Shown here: in pieces, positions 4,123 to 6,648 of the stretch
Layout: every line of letters starts with the position of its first letter
Numbering within the stretch: the stretch's first letter is position 1
Origin: Thioalkalivibrio sp.
GTDB taxonomy: Bacteria; Pseudomonadota; Gammaproteobacteria; Ectothiorhodospirales; Ectothiorhodospiraceae
DNA length: 6,648 nt
NCBI GenBank assembly: GCA_018224485.1
Contig: JAGTVE010000207.1
Location: forward strand, 1 to 6,648
Direction: 5' to 3'
Program-made: the position numbers and the translations under genes
The notes under the pieces: generated by a model
The model's database searches: none
Seen by the model: only the letters and a program-made list of their open reading frames with translations
Told to the model about the DNA's origin: nothing

Positions 4123-6648
4123 ATGGCAAGAAAACCGGCCCCGCCGAATCCCTACAAGGACACGTTGAACCTCCCGGAGACCGCATTCCCGATGCGGGCG
4201 AACCTCGCGACGCGGGAGCCGCAGTGGCTGGACGAGTGGACGGCCGCCGGCCACTACGCCCGCCTGCGCGAGCACTGCGCCGGACGTCCCCGATTCGTGC
4301 TGGCGGACGGCCCCCCCTACGCGAACGGCTCCATCCATGTCGGGCACGCGGTGAACAAGATCCTGAAGGACTTCATCACCCGAAGCCGGACGCTGTCGGG
4401 TTTCGACGCCCCCCTGGTTCCTGGCTGGGACTGTCACGGTCTGCCGATCGAACTGAAGGTCGAGCAGAACCTCGGCAAGGCGGGCAGGGACGTGGATCCC
4501 GCGGCCTTCCGGTCCGCCTGCCGCACCTACGCGGCGGAACAGGTGGCCGGCCAGAGCGCGGACTTCCAGCGTCTCGGCGTGCTGGCCGACTGGGATCGTC
4601 CCTATCTGACGATGGACTACCGCATCGAGGCGGACATCATCCGCGCGTTCGGGCGCATCATGGAACGCGGGCACGTGCAGATGGGCGAGAAGCCGGTGCA
4701 CTGGTGCGTGGACTGCGGATCGGCGCTGGCCGAGGCCGAGGTGGAGTACGAGGAGAAGATCTCGCTGGCGATCGATGTGCGTTTTCCGGTCAGCGACGAG
4801 ATCGACCTGCTGCGGCGGATGGACCTCCACGGGGATTCGCAGGGGCCGGTGAGCGTGGTGATCTGGACCACCACCGCATGGACGCTGCCGGCGAACCAGG
4901 CGGTGGCGCTGAACCCGGCGCTGACCTACGTGCTGGTCCAGTTCGAGCACGAGCGTCTGCTGCTGGCGGAGGAGCTGCTGGATGCCTGCCGCGAGCGCTA
5001 CCAGCTCGGTGATGGAACGATCGTCGGGCGGGCCGAGGGGAACAGCCTGGAAGGCCTGGTCCTGCGCCATCCCTTCATGGAGCGTGACGTGCCGGTGATC
5101 CTCGGCGACCACGTGACTACAGAATCGGGCACCGGTTGCGTGCATACCGCACCCGGGCATGGTCAGGACGACTACGTGGTGGGCCAGCGTTACGGCCTGC
5201 CCGTCGACAATCCCGTGGGACCGGATGGCCGTTTCCTTCCGGGCACCCCCTTCTTCGCCGGCGAGAACGTGCACCAGGCGAATGCCCACGTGGTCGAGGT
5301 GCTGCGCGAATGCGGCAGCCTGGTGGTGGTGGAGAAGTTCCACCACAGCTACCCGCACTGCTGGCGGCACAAGACGCCGACCATCTTCCGGGCCACCCCG
5401 CAGTGGTTCATCAGCATGGACCGTGCGGGCCTGCGCCAGGATGCGCTGCGCGCGATCGGAAACACGCGGTGGCTTCCGGACTGGGGCGAGGCGCGAATCC
5501 GCGGGATGGTGGAAAACCGCCCGGACTGGTGCATCTCCCGCCAACGCAACTGGGGCGTCCCGATTCCGCTGTTCGTGCACCGGGAATCCGGGCGCCTCCA
5601 CCCACGCACGCCGGAGCTGCTGGAGGAGGTTGCCCAGCGGGTGGAGCAGGAGGGCGTCGAGGCCTGGTTTGCGCTCGATCCGAAGGCGCTGCTCGGTCAC
5701 GAGGAGGCGGAACGCTACCTGAAGCTCGGGGACACGCTGGACGTCTGGTTCGATTCCGGGGTCACCCACTTCACGGTCACCGGGATGCGGCCGGAGCTCG
5801 GCCTGCCGGCGGATCTCTATCTGGAGGGTTCCGACCAGCACCGTGGCTGGTTCCAGTCCAGCCTGCTGACCAGTGTCGCGATGCAGGGGGCCGCTCCGTA
5901 CCGGACAGTGCTCACCCACGGCTTCACCGTGGACGAGAATGGCGAGAAGATGTCGAAGTCGCGTGGCAACGTGGTGGCGCCGCAACAGGTCGTATCGACC
6001 CTCGGTGCAGACATCCTGCGTCTTTGGGTGGCCGCGACTGATTTCTCCGGAGAGATGGCGATCTCGCAGGGGATCCTCGAGCGTACAGCGGACGCCTACC
6101 GGCGCATCCGCAACACCGCGCGGTTCCTGCTGGCCAATCTGAACGGCTTCGAGCCCGCGCGCGACGCGTTGCCGATGGACCAGCTGCTGCCGCTGGACCG
6201 CTGGATCGTGGACCGGTCCCTCGGGGTGCAGGATCGCGTGATCGCCGCCTACGACGGCTACCAGTTCCACCAGATCTACCAGCGCGTGCACAACTTCTGT
6301 TCGGTGGAGCTTGGCAGTTTCTACCTGGACGTGATCAAGGACCGGCAGTACACGACGCCGGCCGAGAGCCGGGCGCGGCGCTCGGCGCAGACCGCCCTCT
6401 ACCACGTGGCGGAGGCGCTCACGCGCTGGATCGCGCCGATCCTCAGCTTTACCGCTGAGGAGATCTGGGCGCTGCTGCCCGGAAAACGCCCGGAAAGCGT
6501 GCTGTTCTCGCAGTGGTACGATGGGCTGCATGCGCTTGATGCGGACTCGGCGTTCTCCACCACGGACTGGGACCGTATCCTCGAGGTGCGTACCCACGTG
6601 GCGCGCGCGCTCGAGGCCGCGCGCAACGAGCAGGGTCTCGGTGGTTCG
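4123..6648 (+). CDS. ileS: Isoleucyl-tRNA synthetase, type I (C-terminal end missing)
   Basis: IleS charges tRNA-Ile with isoleucine and edits misactivated valine. From ATG 4123 (CGGAA 5 bases upstream) the frame stays open for 842 codons to the window edge; the family is about 940 residues, so about 100 are missing, including the C-terminal cysteine zinc-binding segment. The class I signature HVGH is at 72-75 and KMSKS at 609-613. The CP1 editing domain has the Thr-rich TTTAWTLP (249-256) and GTGCVHTAPGHGQDDY (336-351), where His341 and Asp350 correspond to E. coli His333 and Asp342. Further landmarks are HWCVDCG (193-199), WCISRQRNWG (469-478), DVWFDSG (540-546) and LEGSDQHRGWF (567-577). 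The helical anticodon-binding domain begins around residue 650. Synthetic and editing sites look intact. The form is the ordinary bacterial type I, not the mupirocin-resistant eukaryote-like IleS2. lspA would be expected next. Confidence 0.98.
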   Translation, partial: MARKPAPPNPYKDTLNLPETAFPMRANLATREPQWLDEWTAAGHYARLREHCAGRPRFVLADGPPYANGSIHVGHAVNKILKDFITRSRTLSGFDAPLVPGWDCHGLPIELKVEQNLGKAGRDVDPAAFRSACRTYAAEQVAGQSADFQRLGVLADWDRPYLTMDYRIEADIIRAFGRIMERGHVQMGEKPVHWCVDCGSALAEAEVEYEEKISLAIDVRFPVSDEIDLLRRMDLHGDSQGPVSVVIWTTTAWTLPANQAVALNPALTYVLVQFEHERLLLAEELLDACRERYQLGDGTIVGRAEGNSLEGLVLRHPFMERDVPVILGDHVTTESGTGCVHTAPGHGQDDYVVGQRYGLPVDNPVGPDGRFLPGTPFFAGENVHQANAHVVEVLRECGSLVVVEKFHHSYPHCWRHKTPTIFRATPQWFISMDRAGLRQDALRAIGNTRWLPDWGEARIRGMVENRPDWCISRQRNWGVPIPLFVHRESGRLHPRTPELLEEVAQRVEQEGVEAWFALDPKALLGHEEAERYLKLGDTLDVWFDSGVTHFTVTGMRPELGLPADLYLEGSDQHRGWFQSSLLTSVAMQGAAPYRTVLTHGFTVDENGEKMSKSRGNVVAPQQVVSTLGADILRLWVAATDFSGEMAISQGILERTADAYRRIRNTARFLLANLNGFEPARDALPMDQLLPLDRWIVDRSLGVQDRVIAAYDGYQFHQIYQRVHNFCSVELGSFYLDVIKDRQYTTPAESRARRSAQTALYHVAEALTRWIAPILSFTAEEIWALLPGKRPESVLFSQWYDGLHALDADSAFSTTDWDRILEVRTHVARALEAARNEQGLGGS

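Noticed and set aside
3841..6597. A 918-codon open frame on the minus strand opposite ileS and the end of ribF
   Set aside because: It mirrors the codon positions of genuine ribF/ileS coding sequence in a GC-rich genome, where stop codons are rare in the antisense frame. Its His/Arg/Gln-rich product has no recognisable domains, and the plus strand encodes clear IleS and RibF motifs.
6600..6624. GCGCGCG/CGCGCGC inverted repeat near the window end
   Set aside because: It lies inside ileS and is explained by alanine and arginine codons in a GC-rich coding region; the simple alternating sequence pairs with itself by composition.

Overview
This window is an ordinary chromosomal stretch from a high-GC gammaproteobacterium. 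G+C is roughly two thirds by eye, with strong G/C preference at third codon positions. The gene order is end of proB, rpsT (opposite strand), murJ, ribF, ileS, which is the arrangement known from Pseudomonas and other Gammaproteobacteria, and the proteins align best with gammaproteobacterial versions. The extra DsrE-family gene and the base composition would fit a sulfur-associated lineage such as the Chromatiales/Ectothiorhodospiraceae, but that is only an inference.

Layout: positions 1-77 are the last codons of a plus-strand gene that looks like proB (glutamate 5-kinase). Two hairpins follow; the second (104-136) has an A-run on one side and a T-run on the other, and can terminate both proB and the convergent rpsT. 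rpsT (173-442, minus strand) encodes ribosomal protein S20 and starts with TTG. The 305-base divergent intergenic region 443-747 holds the rpsT promoter, a G/C-rich palindrome resembling REP-type elements, a short direct repeat with a weak promoter candidate, and a folded leader just before the next gene. Gene 748-1272 encodes a small, predicted exported DsrE/DsrF-like protein with one cysteine; it is the only non-housekeeping gene here. After a 161-base gap with a GC hairpin, murJ (1434-2996, GTG start) encodes the lipid II flippase. A 159-base gap with a perfect TATAAT box leads to ribF (3156-4103, bifunctional flavokinase/FAD synthetase), followed 19 bases later by ileS (4123 to the window end, type I isoleucyl-tRNA synthetase, 842 residues present and cut by the window edge).

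How they work together: these are growth genes for ribosome assembly (S20), cell-wall precursor export (MurJ), FMN/FAD production (RibF) and tRNA charging (IleS). ribF and ileS probably form one transcription unit driven from the 3124-3129 promoter, likely continuing to lspA beyond the window as in related bacteria. murJ and the DsrE-like gene appear to have their own signals. I found no mobile element, tRNA, CRISPR array or clearly new multi-gene system; the best candidate for follow-up is the exported DsrE-like gene and its structured upstream region.
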